64,000 nt of DNA. It comes from Aeromonas taiwanensis (GTDB lineage Bacteria; Pseudomonadota; Gammaproteobacteria; Enterobacterales; Aeromonadaceae). The first letter of the stretch is position 1. Every line of letters starts with the position of its first letter. The DNA lies in assembly GCF_000820165.1 (NCBI RefSeq), contig NZ_CDDD01000101.1, forward strand, positions 1-64,000, read 5' to 3'. Under the pieces are notes generated by a model. The model worked only from the letters and a program-made list of their open reading frames with translations. It had not been told where the DNA came from and made no database searches. The position numbers were made by a program, and so were the translations under genes. Positions 50,975 to 61,409 of this stretch are shown piece after piece.

Positions 50975-51365
50975 CCGATGGGGTTCCCGCGCCAGGCGGG
51001 CTCCGGTAGCAGCTGAGTTCAACCGCCAGAATGTCATACATGTCGCTGATCGAGTCAACCTTGTTCGCGCCGAACTGCTGTTGCAGATGCGCCTTGAGAC
51101 GGGCCGCATCCGGCATCCGCTCGTTGCAGTAGCGCTTGTTGGACTGCTTGACCCGCTCGCCGGCACGGCTGCTCAGGGCCCGTTCGGCAAAGGTCTCGCC
51201 GAACCTGGCCTTGGCCTGCTGATCTCCCAGCATCAGGGCGCTGTCGACCACCCCGTTGAGGTAGGCCGAGCAATTGGCCGATGCCGCATCCTGCTGGCAA
51301 TCGGCCAGGCTATTCGCCCAGATTGCAGGGCTCGCCAGCAGAACTAACCATCCGAGTCTTTTCAT
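50961..51365 (-). CDS. exported Rap1a/Tai-like small protein inserted in the nha locus
   Basis: 134 residues: a signal peptide ([17 protein letters not shown]), then a cysteine-containing helical domain with [25 protein letters not shown] and a distal CYR. The C-x2-YL-x-GVVD-x-AL pattern and spacing resemble the Rap1a/Tai immunity-type fold, but similarity is only by eye. It overlaps the nhaA stop by four bases (ATGA) and the nhaR start by 14, so all three are coupled. Its role is unknown; a periplasmic partner of the Na+/H+ exchanger is one idea, an unrelated immunity protein another. Confidence 0.65.
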   Translation of the reverse strand: MKRLGWLVLLASPAIWANSLADCQQDAASANCSAYLNGVVDSALMLGDQQAKARFGETFAERALSSRAGERVKQSNKRYCNERMPDAARLKAHLQQQFGANKVDSISDMYDILAVELSCYRSPPGAGTPSDVTP

Positions 51366-52552
51366 AACCCCTCCGTGCTTTGATTAGCCTCCCCCCTCGG
51401 CAGCGATATCCGCAGGGCGATGTAACCAGCCACGGCCGCCAGGGTGGAACCCGCCAGGATCCCGAGGCGGGAATAGCTGCCGTAATCCACTCCGCCATGC
51501 TCGAACGCCAGCGATGCGATGAACATCGACATGGTGAAGCCGATGCCACACAGGATGCTGACGGCAAAGATCTGTTTGAAGTTCACTCCCTTCGGCAGCT
51601 GGGCAACCCCGAGCTTCACGGCCAGCCAGCTGATGGTGAAGATCCCGAGCGGCTTGCCGACAAACAGCCCCAGAATGATGCCCATGGGCAGCGGGCTGAG
51701 CAGGGCTGACAGAGAGATCCCCTCAAGCGACACCCCTGCGTTGGCAAAGGCGAACAGCGGCAGGATGAGGAAGGCGCTCCAGGGGTGCAGCACATGCTCC
51801 AGATGCTTGAGCGGCGACGCATAACGCTTGCCGTTGAGCGGGATCATGAAGCCCACGATGACGCCAGCCAGGGTCGCATGGACACCGGACTTGAGCACGG
51901 CCACCCAGAGCACCAGCCCTACCAGCATGTAGAGCCCGATCCTGTCCTCACCGCGACGGTTCATCCACAGCAGGGTCAACGTGGCCGCCACCCCTATTGC
52001 CAGTGCGCTCAGCGACAGCTGCTGGGTATAGAACAGGGCGATGATGACGATGACACCCAGGTCATCCATGATGGCCAGCGCCAGCAGGAATACCTTGAGA
52101 CTGGTCGGTACCCGCTTGCCCAGCAACGCCATCACCCCGAGGGCGAAGGCGATGTCGGTCGCGGCCGGGATGGCCCAACCAGCCCTGGTCGCCTCGTCTC
52201 CGTAGTTGAAGAAGCTGTAGATGAGCGCGGGGGCCAGCATGCCCCCCACGGCGGCAATGGCCGGGAAGGTGGCCTGCACCCGGGATGAGAGCGCCCCTTC
52301 CAGCATCTCCCGTTTGACTTCAAGCCCGACCAGCAGGAAGAAGATCGCCATGAAGCCGTCGTTGATCCAGAGCAGCAGCGGTTTGTTGATGTCGAGCGCC
52401 GCGATGCGAACCTGCACCTCGGTGTTGAGGAAGCTCTGATAGTGCTGCGCCAGGGCGGAGTTGGCCAGACCGATGGCCACGAGGGCGGCCAGGATCAGAA
52501 TTATTCCGGAAGCCGACTCCAGTTTGAGGAATCTCTTGAACACGTCACTCAT
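51362..52552 (-). CDS. nhaA: Na+/H+ antiporter NhaA
   Basis: 396-residue inner-membrane antiporter, 2 H+ for 1 Na+. Twelve helices. Essential paired aspartates in [15 protein letters not shown] and the Asp in [16 protein letters not shown]. The end of the transmembrane core has [15 protein letters not shown]. Upstream 288 bp are A/T-rich with only the thyA terminator recognised. First gene of nhaA-Rap1a-like-nhaR. Confidence 0.97.
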   Translation of the reverse strand: MSDVFKRFLKLESASGIILILAALVAIGLANSALAQHYQSFLNTEVQVRIAALDINKPLLLWINDGFMAIFFLLVGLEVKREMLEGALSSRVQATFPAIAAVGGMLAPALIYSFFNYGDEATRAGWAIPAATDIAFALGVMALLGKRVPTSLKVFLLALAIMDDLGVIVIIALFYTQQLSLSALAIGVAATLTLLWMNRRGEDRIGLYMLVGLVLWVAVLKSGVHATLAGVIVGFMIPLNGKRYASPLKHLEHVLHPWSAFLILPLFAFANAGVSLEGISLSALLSPLPMGIILGLFVGKPLGIFTISWLAVKLGVAQLPKGVNFKQIFAVSILCGIGFTMSMFIASLAFEHGGVDYGSYSRLGILAGSTLAAVAGYIALRISLPRGEANQSTEGL

Positions 52553-52744
52553 AAGCTAACTACCCATAAAATTGCATTTTTGCAGTCTAGAGTCCGAGGT
52601 AATTAATGAAAAATCGTTTCTAACAGCCAATAACAACGAAAAAACCGAAGGCAAAATGTTGCATGCCTGCTATAAGCACTGGATATCCTGCCTTGTCAGC
52701 AGACACTCTCATTCTATTTTTTGAATATAAATTCATTTAAGACA

Positions 52745-52772
52745 TAAAAAAGGCGCCCGCAGGCGCCTTTAA
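52745..52772 (-). terminator. terminator after thyA
   Basis: On the minus strand, AAAGGCGCC TGCG GGCGCCTTTTTT; lies about 70 bp past the thyA stop. Confidence 0.9.
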
Positions 52773-52840
52773 AACGTGAGTGTCGAGTTGTCGTCATACA
52801 GAGCCTCACGGGAGATATCTCCCCCACACCGTATGCGAGA

Positions 52841-53635
52841 TCAGATGGCGACGGGCGCCTTGATCCCCGGGTGGGGATCATAGCCCTGGATTTCGAAATC
52901 TTCGAACTGGTAGTCGAAGATGGAGTCAGGCTTGCGCTTGATCACCAGTCGCGGCAGCGGTCGTGGCTCGCGAGAAAGCTGCAGCGCCGTCTGCTCCATG
53001 TGGTTGGAGTAGAGGTGTACGTCACCACCGGTCCAGACGAAGTCACCCACTTCGAGATCGCACTGCTGGGCCATCATGTGGGTCAGCAGGGCGTAGCTCG
53101 CGATGTTGAACGGCAGGCCGAGGAATACGTCGCAACTGCGCTGGTAGAGCTGGCAGGAGAGCTTGCCGTCCGCCACATAGAACTGGAAGAAGGCGTGACA
53201 GGGGGCAAGCGCCATCTTGTCCAGCTCACCCACGTTCCAGGCGGAGACGATGATGCGGCGAGAATCCGGATTGTGCTTGATGTCGTCCACCGCCTTCTGG
53301 ATCTGGTCGATGACAGCCCCGTCGGCGGTCGGCCAGGAGCGCCACTGGGCGCCGTAGACCGGGCCCAGATCGCCGTTCTCGTCGGCCCACTCGTCCCAGA
53401 TGCTGACGCCGTTCTCTTTGAGGTAGGCGATGTTGGTATCGCCGTCGAGGAACCAGAGCAGCTCGTGAATGATGGAGCGCAGGTGACACTTCTTGGTGGT
53501 CACCAGCGGAAATCCTTCTGCCAGATTGAAGCGCATCTGATGACCAAAGAGGGAAACGGTCCCGGTCCCGGTGCGATCGGATTTGACTGTCCCCTCGTCC
53601 AGGATCTTCTGCATCAGGTCGAGATAGGCGCGCAT
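52841..53635 (-). CDS. thyA: thymidylate synthase
   Basis: 264 residues; makes dTMP from dUMP with methylene-THF. Conserved [16 protein letters not shown], the catalytic cysteine in [14 protein letters not shown], the [20 protein letters not shown] segment and C-terminal KAPVAI. The ATG overlaps the lgt stop by one base. lgt-thyA is the E. coli order. Confidence 0.98.
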   Translation of the reverse strand: MRAYLDLMQKILDEGTVKSDRTGTGTVSLFGHQMRFNLAEGFPLVTTKKCHLRSIIHELLWFLDGDTNIAYLKENGVSIWDEWADENGDLGPVYGAQWRSWPTADGAVIDQIQKAVDDIKHNPDSRRIIVSAWNVGELDKMALAPCHAFFQFYVADGKLSCQLYQRSCDVFLGLPFNIASYALLTHMMAQQCDLEVGDFVWTGGDVHLYSNHMEQTALQLSREPRPLPRLVIKRKPDSIFDYQFEDFEIQGYDPHPGIKAPVAI

Positions 53636-54459
53636 TACTTGGCCTCCTTGGTGGCATTGCCGAACAGACGCGGCTGCTTGTAGGCGGCCCAGATCATGAG
53701 TGCCCCGGCTACTATCATCGGGGTAGAGAGGATCTGGCCCATGCTGATCTCGTTGAAGTAGAGGCCCAGCTGGCTGTCAGGTTGACGGACGAACTCCACC
53801 AGGAAGCGGAACAGGCCGTAGAACAGCAGGAACATGCCGGAGATGGCGCCGCGGGGCGGGTGCTTGCGCCAGAACAGGTTCAGGATGATGAAGAGCACCA
53901 CCCCTTCCAGGGCGAACTGGTAGAGCTGGGAAGGGTGACGCGGCTCTGGGCCCGCCTCCGGGAAGATGATGGCCCAGGGCACATCGGTGACCCGGCCCCA
54001 CAGCTCGCCGTTCATGAAGTTGCCGATACGGCCGACGCCAAGGCCAAACGGAATGAGTGGTGCCACAAAGTCAGCCACAGTGAAGAAGTGGCGCTGGGTC
54101 TTGTGGGCGAACCAGATCATGGCGGTGATGACCCCGATCAGGCCACCGTGGAACGACATGCCCCCGGTCCAGATCTTGAACAGGTAGGTCGGGTCGGCGA
54201 GGAAGAGATCGAAGTTATAGAACAGCACGTAGCCGATGCGGCCACCCAGGATCACCCCGAGGAAGCCATAGAACAGCAGATCCGACACCTCGTTGCGGGT
54301 CCAGCCACTGTTCGGCGCATCGGCGCGGCGCCCCGCCAGCCACATGGCGAAGGCGAAGCCAAACAGGTACATGAGACCATACCAGCGTACCGATAGTGGT
54401 CCCAAACTGAATGCTACGGGATCAATCTGCGAGAAAACCCAATATCCGTCGTGCTGCAT
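53635..54459 (-). CDS. lgt: phosphatidylglycerol--prolipoprotein diacylglyceryl transferase
   Basis: 274 residues, seven hydrophobic helices; transfers diacylglycerol to lipoprotein cysteines. Signature [14 protein letters not shown], plus HGGLIGV and [11 protein letters not shown] at 54459 (MQHDGYWVF) preferred; a TTG four codons upstream also opens the frame. In a four-gene series rppH-ptsP-lgt-thyA. Confidence 0.96.
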   Translation of the reverse strand: MQHDGYWVFSQIDPVAFSLGPLSVRWYGLMYLFGFAFAMWLAGRRADAPNSGWTRNEVSDLLFYGFLGVILGGRIGYVLFYNFDLFLADPTYLFKIWTGGMSFHGGLIGVITAMIWFAHKTQRHFFTVADFVAPLIPFGLGVGRIGNFMNGELWGRVTDVPWAIIFPEAGPEPRHPSQLYQFALEGVVLFIILNLFWRKHPPRGAISGMFLLFYGLFRFLVEFVRQPDSQLGLYFNEISMGQILSTPMIVAGALMIWAAYKQPRLFGNATKEAK

Positions 54460-54525
54460 AAGCGGCCCCAATCATAAGAAAAGCCGCATTCTCCGATCAT
54501 TCTTACGCAGTAACAAGACGGAATA

Positions 54526-56805
54526 TCAATCTGGCAACTTCACCTTGTGGCCCGCCCGCAGCAAGCCCCCCAGTCCGTGCTCTTCCAGATAACGGGCGAA
54601 CAGGCCGCGCAGCACGTGGGGATTGTCGTGCTTGAGGCCATCAGCCAGCAGCGCCTTCAGTTCATCGAGATGGGACTGTCGCAGCACGTACTTGATGCGA
54701 GAAATGTTGTGGGTGTTCATGCTGAAGCGGCGATAGCCCATGGCCAGCAGCAGCAGTACGCCCACCGGATCGCCGGCCAGCTCGCCGCACACGGACACTG
54801 GCTTGTGATAGCGCCGGGAGGTGTCGACCAGGAGTTGCAAGGCACGGATAACGGCGGGATGGAAGGCGTCATAGATGCTGGCGACCCGGGCATTGTTGCG
54901 ATCCACCGCCAGCAGATACTGGGTCAGGTCGTTGCTGCCCACCGACCAGAAGTCGATGAGGGGCGCCATCTCCGGCAGGATATAGAGCGCGGAGGGCACT
55001 TCTATCATCACCCCGAGGCTGGGGTAGCGGATCACGGCATCGCGGCTGGCTGCCTCCTCCGACACCTCGCGCCAGGCCTGATCCAGCAGGCGACGGGAGG
55101 CCTTGATCTCACTGACGCTGCTGATCATCGGCAGCATGATGGCCAGGTTGTCCAGCCCTTCGCTGGCCCGCAACATGGCCTTGAGCTGCACCAGGAACAG
55201 TTCGGGGTGATCCAGGGTGAGCCGGATCCCCCGCCAGCCAAGGAAGGGATTTTCCTCCACGATGGGGAAATAGGGCAGCTGCTTGTCCCCCCCCACGTCC
55301 AGGGTTCGCATGCAGACCGGGCGATCCCGATAGGTCTCCAGGATCCCGCGATAACGGGCGGTCTGCTCCCATTCCGAGGGAAAGCTGTCCTGCAGCATGA
55401 AGGGGATCTCGGTACGATAGAGCCCGACCCCGTCCGCCAGATGATTGAGGGAGATCTCGGTATCGGCGCTGAGCCCGGCGTTGAGCAGCAGAGAGACAGG
55501 GGTACCGTCGGCAGTTTCGGAGGGCAGGCTGTCGACGCTGCGCACCAGGGTATCCAGGGCCCGCTCCTCGCTCAGCAGCTGCCGGTACTCGGTCAGGATC
55601 ACCTGGTTGGGTTCGATGAAGAGATCGCCGCTGTAGCCATCGATGACCAGGGTGCGTCCGCCGATATCGCCGAGGGGCAGATCCACCCCCATGATGGCAG
55701 CCACCCCCATGGCACGGGCAAGGATGGCGGCATGGGAGTTGGTGCCCCCCTTGAGCGACACCACGCCGCTCAAAAATTCCCGCGGGATCTCGGCGAGTAT
55801 GGTGGCGGTCACCTCGTCGGCGACCAGCACCACGGGCTCGCCTATGGTGAGCTGCTCGGGCTCGTCCTGCACCAGGCGGCTGATGAGCCGCTGGGCGATG
55901 TCTTTCACATCGGTGGAACGCTCCCTCAGGTAGGGATCCTTCATCCCCTTGAACTGCTCGATCAGGCGATCGCTGACGAGCTTGACCGCGGAGATCGCGG
56001 TCCAGTGCTCCTTGCTGACCTTGTTGCGGATGGGCTTGATATAGCCGGGATCATTCAGCAGGTGCAGATAGATGTCGAAGATGGCGACCGAGTCCTGGCT
56101 GTAACTCTCGCGAAAGCGCAGGGCCAGGCTCTCAAGATCGTGGCGCACCTCCTCCACCGCCAGCTCGAGACGGGCCAGCTGCTTGGCATGATCCTCGTCC
56201 TTGCGCGGGGTGATGGTGTTGAGCGCCTTGCGCGGACGCCACACCCAGGCCTTGGCAATGGCGATGCCGCTCGCCCCGGCGATGCCGCGCAGCGGCTTGC
56301 TCCAGTCCGTCTTCTGCAACCACCCCTTGGCCTGGGCATGGGCGATACGGGCAGCGAGCTGCGCCGCCAGCGTGACCATGAAGGACTCTTCCCCCTCATC
56401 GAAGAAGCGGCTCTCCTTCTGCTGTACCACCAGAATGCCCACCACCTGGCGCTGGTGCATGATGGGCGCACCGAGGAAGGAGCGGAACGCCTCCTCGGCC
56501 ACATCGGGCAGGAACTTGAAACTGGGATGTGCGGGCGCATCGGCCAGGTTGATCAGCTCTTCACGCTGACCCACCAGACCGACGATGCCCTGCTCGAATG
56601 GCAGGGTGGCCTTGCCCACGGCCGACTCGGCAAGACCATCGGTGGCCGCCAGCCGGTAGCGACGCATCTCGGGCTCGGCGACATAGACGGAGCAGCAGTC
56701 CACCGTCATGGCGAGCCTGGTCTGGCTTACCAATGCTTGCAGGGCCTGTTCGAGGGTATTGGCCTCGGCCATGCTCTCCACGATGCGTCTGAGTTCCGTC
56801 AGCAA
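54526..56805 (-). CDS. ptsP: phosphoenolpyruvate--protein phosphotransferase PtsP (EI-Ntr)
   Basis: 759 residues. An N-terminal GAF domain (residues 5-165, ligand-sensing) precedes EI: phosphohistidine domain GGTNSHAAILARAMGVAAIMG near residue 360 and the PEP-binding barrel (MRTLDVGGDKQLPYF, GSNDLTQYLLAVDR, CGELAGDP). It starts the nitrogen phosphotransferase relay (PtsP, NPr, EIIA-Ntr); glnB, its functional neighbour in nitrogen signalling, is at 34.5 kb. Starts 13 bp after rppH. Confidence 0.97.
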   Translation of the reverse strand: MLTELRRIVESMAEANTLEQALQALVSQTRLAMTVDCCSVYVAEPEMRRYRLAATDGLAESAVGKATLPFEQGIVGLVGQREELINLADAPAHPSFKFLPDVAEEAFRSFLGAPIMHQRQVVGILVVQQKESRFFDEGEESFMVTLAAQLAARIAHAQAKGWLQKTDWSKPLRGIAGASGIAIAKAWVWRPRKALNTITPRKDEDHAKQLARLELAVEEVRHDLESLALRFRESYSQDSVAIFDIYLHLLNDPGYIKPIRNKVSKEHWTAISAVKLVSDRLIEQFKGMKDPYLRERSTDVKDIAQRLISRLVQDEPEQLTIGEPVVLVADEVTATILAEIPREFLSGVVSLKGGTNSHAAILARAMGVAAIMGVDLPLGDIGGRTLVIDGYSGDLFIEPNQVILTEYRQLLSEERALDTLVRSVDSLPSETADGTPVSLLLNAGLSADTEISLNHLADGVGLYRTEIPFMLQDSFPSEWEQTARYRGILETYRDRPVCMRTLDVGGDKQLPYFPIVEENPFLGWRGIRLTLDHPELFLVQLKAMLRASEGLDNLAIMLPMISSVSEIKASRRLLDQAWREVSEEAASRDAVIRYPSLGVMIEVPSALYILPEMAPLIDFWSVGSNDLTQYLLAVDRNNARVASIYDAFHPAVIRALQLLVDTSRRYHKPVSVCGELAGDPVGVLLLLAMGYRRFSMNTHNISRIKYVLRQSHLDELKALLADGLKHDNPHVLRGLFARYLEEHGLGGLLRAGHKVKLPD

Positions 56806-56818
56806 CTAGTCATGCTCC

Positions 56819-57346
56819 TTAGCGCGAGCGGTTGCGCCGCCCATCCTTTCGATTAGCCTGCACCACGGGGACTGGCATCGCCAGCGGGGCAAACTCCTTC
56901 ATCACCCGGCGGTAAACTTCCCGCTTGAAGGAGACGACCTGGCGAACCGGGTACCAGAAGCTGACCCAACGCCAATCATCAAATTCCGGGTGACCATGAC
57001 AGCCAAACTGGATCCTGGACTCTTTGCCGGGATCGAGCTGCAACAAAAACCATTTCTGCTTCTGGCCAATACAGACCGGTGAACTGTCCCAACGGACAAG
57101 ACGCTTGGGTAAACGATACTTCAGCCAGTTGCGACTGGTCGCCAGTATGGTCACATCGTCCGGCTTGAGGCCTATCTCCTCATACAGCTCACGATACATG
57201 GCCTGTTCCGGCGATTCACCATCATCAACCCCCCCCTGCGGAAACTGCCAGGAGTGCTGCCCATAGCGCTTAGCCCACAATACTTGTCCGTCACGGTTAC
57301 AGATCACGATGCCGACATTGGGACGAAATCCGTCACCATCTATCAC
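56819..57346 (-). CDS. rppH: RNA pyrophosphohydrolase RppH
   Basis: 175-residue Nudix hydrolase that removes pyrophosphate from mRNA 5' ends and starts decay. Nudix box [23 protein letters not shown]. Starts [27 protein letters not shown], as in E. coli, and a Lys/Arg-rich tail ([11 protein letters not shown]). First gene of the rppH-ptsP-lgt-thyA set. Confidence 0.97.
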   Translation of the reverse strand: MIDGDGFRPNVGIVICNRDGQVLWAKRYGQHSWQFPQGGVDDGESPEQAMYRELYEEIGLKPDDVTILATSRNWLKYRLPKRLVRWDSSPVCIGQKQKWFLLQLDPGKESRIQFGCHGHPEFDDWRWVSFWYPVRQVVSFKREVYRRVMKEFAPLAMPVPVVQANRKDGRRNRSR

Positions 57347-58078
57347 GTGATCACCTTATAAAGGCTGAATCTATAAAGGGATTGTTCCACATTCACTCCG
57401 TGGCGGCAAACAGGGACTGTCATCTTCCATTCATGAATAACTTGCTATTTCAAGCAAAGTTATAAACAAACCAGAGGCACAAGCCGGGCAAGTTGCCCAC
57501 CCAGACTGTGCATAAACCTGTGATCAAGCAGGTATATACAGTAGTTTGATACTGTGGCCTCTCACGGAGTCATATCATAACCGATTCATCAGATAACAGA
57601 ATATGCATTTAAATACATAAACTTAGACTTTGATTACTGGATCTGGATCCATGCGTTTCGCCCCCAAGGATCCTCCATGTCAATTGTGAACAAGTTCGAC
57701 TGCTCAAAGATCCATCAAGGCTGATTTATCCACAGATATGGCGCACTATCTGCACCGAAATGGCGAGAAAAATTGGCGTGCTCTCACATTTATTTCTGAT
57801 GAAGAGCTCCGTATCACCACTTTCCCCCAGTTATCCAAGATTTCTGTGGATAAGTATGTGAAACAGCCGACCCAAACCCTTGGACAACTCATTCGAGCGG
57901 AGATCTCCCCCTTTACCAGGCTGGATAAAAAAGACAAATTCCTTTAAAATCATCGCGATATACATAAATCAACGATCTCCCCCCCTCTGTGCATAGCTGG
58001 ACAGGGATCGGTTACAAAATCGACGATCCTTGGCAAGGATCCACCTTGCCAGGACCGTTCTCACTCACAGGAGCCCTC
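57347..58078. other. 732-bp rppH-mutH intergenic region with several DnaA boxes (DARS2-like)
   Basis: A/T-rich region without a convincing gene. DnaA boxes (TTATNCACA): exact on the plus strand TTATCCACA 57726-57734; exact on the minus strand 57845-57853 (TGTGGATAA) and 57507-57515 (TGTGCATAA). Near matches: TTATCCAAG 57831-57839, five bases from and facing the 57845 box, and TGTGCATAG 57988-57996. In E. coli the DnaA-reactivating element DARS2 lies next to mutH, so this may be its counterpart. No clear IHF or Fis site was identified by eye. Confidence 0.65.
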
Positions 58079-58753
58079 ATGCCCGCCAATCCCCAGTCAG
58101 AACAGGAGCTGCTGGCCCGCGCCTACGCCATGGCGGGCCTCACCCTGGCCCAGCTCGCCGCGACGGCAGGGATCCCGGTTCCGCAGGATCTCAGGCGTGA
58201 CAAGGGCTGGACGGGGCAGCTGATCGAGTGGCAGCTAGGAGCCAGCGCAGGCAGCCGGCCCGAGCAGGACTTCCCGGAACTCGGCATCGAGCTCAAGACG
58301 ATCCCTGTCGATCCTCAAGGGCGACCGCTCGAGACCACCTTTGTCTGCGTGGCCCCCCTCATCGGGATCAGCGGCCAGCGCTGGGAGGAGTCGAACGTGC
58401 GCAACAAGCTGTCACGGGTCCTCTGGATCCCGGTGGAAGGGAGCCGCGAGATCCCGGTCGGCGAGCGCCGCGTCGGCATGCCCCTGCTGTGGAGTCCGAG
58501 CGAGGAGGAAGAACAGCTGCTGCGCCAGGACTGGGAAGAGCTGATGGACATGATAGTGCTGGGGGAAGTGGAGCAGATCAGTGCCCGCCACGGCCAGGTC
58601 ATGCAGCTTCGCCCCAAGGCGGCCAACAGCAAGGCCCTGACCCGGGCCATCGGCCGCAATGGCCAGCCGATCCAGACGCTGCCCCGTGGCTTCTATCTGA
58701 AGATCGACTTCACCTACCAGCTGCTGCAGCGCCATTTTGCCCTCCCCGGTTGA
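58079..58753 (+). CDS. mutH: DNA mismatch repair endonuclease MutH
   Basis: 224 residues; nicks the unmethylated strand at hemimethylated GATC sites after MutS/MutL activation. The restriction-enzyme core is visible: Asp64, Glu71 and Lys73 in [10 protein letters not shown], spaced as E. coli D70/E77/K79. AGGAG precedes the ATG at 58079. Presence of MutH means the organism uses Dam-directed strand discrimination. The long open frame upstream of the ATG is noncoding. Confidence 0.97.
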   Translation: MPANPQSEQELLARAYAMAGLTLAQLAATAGIPVPQDLRRDKGWTGQLIEWQLGASAGSRPEQDFPELGIELKTIPVDPQGRPLETTFVCVAPLIGISGQRWEESNVRNKLSRVLWIPVEGSREIPVGERRVGMPLLWSPSEEEEQLLRQDWEELMDMIVLGEVEQISARHGQVMQLRPKAANSKALTRAIGRNGQPIQTLPRGFYLKIDFTYQLLQRHFALPG

Positions 58754-58836
58754 TCTTGCTTATCAACATCCTTGTCATAAAGTGGTATAAAAATAACCAA
58801 CCCTACTTTCTTCGCAGCCAGTGACAAGGAGTCAAC

Positions 58837-59166
58837 ATGCCGATCAACAAGCAATTTCTGAAATCGCGTCCCGAGGTCAAGGTGACCTTCGCCGTGGAAA
58901 AGGAGGCCGCAGGCGAGGCCGAACAGGTACTGCTGCTGGGTGAATTCAGCCAGTGGCAGCCCATAGAACTGAAAAGAATGAAGAGCGGGGAGTTCAAGGC
59001 GACACTCAACCTGCCCACCGATGGTCCCAGCCATTTCGAATACTGCTATCAGCTGGTGCAACCGAACGGGGAGACCCTCTACGACAACGATTGGGAAGCG
59101 GATGACTATGTGCCCGGCCCCTTCGGACGGGACAACTCTGTGGTGCGGGTCAGCCAGACCGGCTGA
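58837..59166 (+). CDS. small isoamylase early-set (CBM48-like) domain protein
   Basis: 109 residues, cytoplasmic. One beta-sandwich domain: VKVTFAVEKEA, VLLLGEFSQWQPIELKRMKSGEF (the G-[ED]-F-x-x-W motif of glycogen-branching-enzyme N domains), YCYQLVQPNGETLYDND, and a final DDYVPGPFGRDNSVV. Such free-standing domains bind glycan or regulate partners. The gene follows mutH by 83 bp and ends in a terminator, so it is probably a separate unit. Partner unknown. Confidence 0.82.
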   Translation: MPINKQFLKSRPEVKVTFAVEKEAAGEAEQVLLLGEFSQWQPIELKRMKSGEFKATLNLPTDGPSHFEYCYQLVQPNGETLYDNDWEADDYVPGPFGRDNSVVRVSQTG

Positions 59167-59192
59167 GCTCGACGCTTGCAGACTCTGGAAAC

Positions 59193-59223
59193 AAAAAAGG
59201 CTCGCCATTGGCGAGCCTTTTCA
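59193..59223 (+). terminator. bidirectional terminator between the CBM48-like gene and rplS
   Basis: AAAAAAGGCTCGCC ATT GGCGAGCCTTTTC; ends both converging transcripts. Confidence 0.93.
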
Positions 59224-59271
59224 CTACCTGTCGAGCTTTTCGCCGACATATCGACACCAATTCGAATCGAA

Positions 59272-59619
59272 TTAGTTGAGCTTCTCTTTGATACGAGCAG
59301 CTTTACCGGACAGGTTGCGCAGGTAGTACAGTTTGGCGCGGCGAACATCACCACGACGCTTCAGTTCTACACTGTGGATCAGCGGAGAGTGAGTCTGGAA
59401 TACACGCTCAACACCTTCGCCGTTGGAGATCTTGCGAACGGTGAAAGCAGAGTGCAGACCGCGGTTACGCTTGGCAATCACGATGCCTTCGAAAGCCTGC
59501 AGACGCTCTTTACCACCTTCTTTAACACGAACTTGAACACGTACGGTGTCGCCCTGGGCAAAAGCCGGGATGTCGGTACGCAGTTGCTCTTGTTCAAGCT
59601 GCTGAATAATCTTGCTCAT
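59272..59619 (-). CDS. rplS: 50S ribosomal protein L19
   Basis: 115 residues, starting [20 protein letters not shown] and with [23 protein letters not shown] and [19 protein letters not shown], typical L19 at the 30S-50S interface. Last gene of rpsP-rimM-trmD-rplS, 35 bp after trmD. Confidence 0.98.
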
Positions 59620-59654
59620 TGTCTTTCCTTACCTAGGATAAACTGAAAACTCTA

Positions 59655-60401
59655 CTAAACGTTGTCACGCAGTTCGCGGACATACTCGGCAAGAAGTGAT
59701 TCTTGCTCGTCAGTCAGAGCTAGGTTGTTAATAAGTTCCGGCCTTCTTTGCCAGGTTCGTCCGAGCGATTGCTTGAGTCGCCAGCGCCGAATCACTTCGT
59801 GATTGCCGCTTGTCAGCGCCTCGGGCACCGTCAACCCATCCAACACCTCCGGCCGAGTATAGTGGGGATGATCCAGCAGGCCATCCGTGAAGGAGTCCTG
59901 CTCGGCACTGGCCTGATCGCCCAAAACCCCCGGGACCAGACGCGAAACCGCATCGATCAGGGTCATGGCAGGCAGTTCGCCACCACTTAACACGTAATCT
60001 CCGATAGACCACTCTTCGTCGACTTCGGTTTGTATCACGCGTTCATCGATACCTTCGTATCGACCGGCTACCAGAATCAGTTTCTGATTCGTCGCCAACT
60101 CGGTTACGCCCGCTTGAGTCAGCTTGCGTCCCTGAGGAGAGAGATAGATGACTTTCGCCCCGTCTCCCGCCGCTTGCTTGGCTGCATGAATGGCATCACG
60201 CAGCGGCTGAACCATCATCAGCATGCCGGGCCCACCACCATAAGGACGATCATCGACCGTACGGTGTTTGTCGTGGGTAAAGTCCCGGGGGTTCCAGCAC
60301 TCAATCTGCAGCAGGCCACTCTTGACGGCCCGACCCGTTACCCCGTGCTCGGTAATGGCTCGGAACATTTCAGGGAAGAGGCTAATGACCCCAATCCACA
60401 T
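59655..60401 (-). CDS. trmD: tRNA (guanine-37-N1)-methyltransferase TrmD
   Basis: 248-residue SPOUT methyltransferase that keeps the reading frame by methylating G37. Starts [13 protein letters not shown], followed by [13 protein letters not shown], the SAM-knot [10 protein letters not shown] and [15 protein letters not shown], and a C-terminal helical domain with [19 protein letters not shown]. Third gene of the operon. Confidence 0.98.
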   Translation of the reverse strand: MWIGVISLFPEMFRAITEHGVTGRAVKSGLLQIECWNPRDFTHDKHRTVDDRPYGGGPGMLMMVQPLRDAIHAAKQAAGDGAKVIYLSPQGRKLTQAGVTELATNQKLILVAGRYEGIDERVIQTEVDEEWSIGDYVLSGGELPAMTLIDAVSRLVPGVLGDQASAEQDSFTDGLLDHPHYTRPEVLDGLTVPEALTSGNHEVIRRWRLKQSLGRTWQRRPELINNLALTDEQESLLAEYVRELRDNV

Positions 60402-60435
60402 AAGAAACCTCCGGCACCCGTATCAGCGCGGGAAA

Positions 60436-60957
60436 CTAGAAACCAGGATCCCAATCAACTTCGATTGTTCGAGCAGTCAGATCAATGTTCTTGATCACCT
60501 GCTCTTCCAGGAACGGAATCAACCGCTCCTTTGCACCAAAGGCATCTTTTACATTGGCCTCAACCACCAACACATCGTTGGAGCCGGTTTCCATCAATTC
60601 GGTCACCTTGCCCAGGTCGTATCCCTTGGTGGTTACCACTGTGCAACCAATCAGGTCACGCCAGTAGAACTCCCCTTCGGGCAACGCAGGCAACAGATCG
60701 GCGGGGACGCCAATCTCGACGTTGGTCAATGCCAGGGCTTCCTCGCGCACGTCGATACCATCGAGTTTGCAGATCAGACCCTTGTTGTGACGCTTCCAGG
60801 ACGAAACCCGAATCTCACGCCACGCCCCGTTCTGATTGATCAGCCAGGGGTTGTAATCGAAAATCGCTTCGGCAACATCGGTGAAGGAGTTCACTTTAAG
60901 CCAGCCCTTGATCCCGTAAACGGTCCCCAGGGTGCCCAGAACTACAGGTTTTTCCAC
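60436..60957 (-). CDS. rimM: ribosome maturation factor RimM
   Basis: 173 residues; helps assemble the 30S head by binding S19. N-terminal beta-barrel ([17 protein letters not shown]) and PRC-barrel ([22 protein letters not shown] ... [14 protein letters not shown]). Starts with GTG at 60957 with GGGAG upstream. Follows rpsP by 24 bp. Confidence 0.97.
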   Translation of the reverse strand: MEKPVVLGTLGTVYGIKGWLKVNSFTDVAEAIFDYNPWLINQNGAWREIRVSSWKRHNKGLICKLDGIDVREEALALTNVEIGVPADLLPALPEGEFYWRDLIGCTVVTTKGYDLGKVTELMETGSNDVLVVEANVKDAFGAKERLIPFLEEQVIKNIDLTARTIEVDWDPGF

Positions 60958-60981
60958 CTTAACTCCCTACCGTTTGGCTGA

Positions 60982-61230
60982 TTAAGCAGCTTTGGCAGCG
61001 TCTTTGATCAGCTTGGCAACGCGGTCAGAAACAGCGGCACCAGTAGCAACCCAATGCTCGATACGAGCCAGGTCCAGGTTCAGCTTTTCAGCGTTACCAG
61101 CAGCAACCGGGTTGAAGAAACCAACGCGCTCGATGAAACGACCATCACGGGCGTTACGGCTGTCAGCAACTACTACCTGGTAAAACGGACGCTTTTTCGC
61201 GCCACCACGTTGTAAACGAATGGTTACCAT
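60982..61230 (-). CDS. rpsP: 30S ribosomal protein S16
   Basis: 82 residues, starting [25 protein letters not shown], with the family signature. First gene of rpsP-rimM-trmD-rplS. Confidence 0.98.
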   Translation of the reverse strand: MVTIRLQRGGAKKRPFYQVVVADSRNARDGRFIERVGFFNPVAAGNAEKLNLDLARIEHWVATGAAVSDRVAKLIKDAAKAA

Positions 61231-61300
61231 ATCGTCCTCATTAACATCTAATGAACAAGGCCCGCAAACACGCGGACCCTAGCTTAAAATAAGCCGCATA

Positions 61301-61328
61301 ATTCTACTTGGATTCGTAATAATTGCAA
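61301..61328 (-). promoter_or_regulatory. sigma-70 promoter of rpsP
   Basis: On the minus strand, TTGCAA (61323-61328), 16-bp spacer, TAGAAT (61301-61306). The start site would be about 60 bp before rpsP. Confidence 0.65.
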
Positions 61329-61362
61329 CCAAGCCAGCCATTTTTTGCGCAGAGCCCTAATG

Positions 61363-61388
61363 AAAAGGGCCTGCCGATGGCAGACCCT
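61363..61388 (-). terminator. terminator after ffh
   Basis: On the minus strand, AGGGTCTGCC ATC GGCAGGCCCT then TTTC, with one mismatch in the stem; it lies 22 bp past the ffh stop. Confidence 0.8.
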
Positions 61389-61409
61389 CTCTCAATACGG
61401 CAGGGATGA

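Noticed and set aside
57738-57947. 69-residue open frame on the plus strand in the rppH-mutH gap
   Set aside because: It has no ribosome-binding site, overlaps two DnaA boxes, and its product resembles no known family; the opposite strand is open as well. It is more likely chance within a regulatory region.
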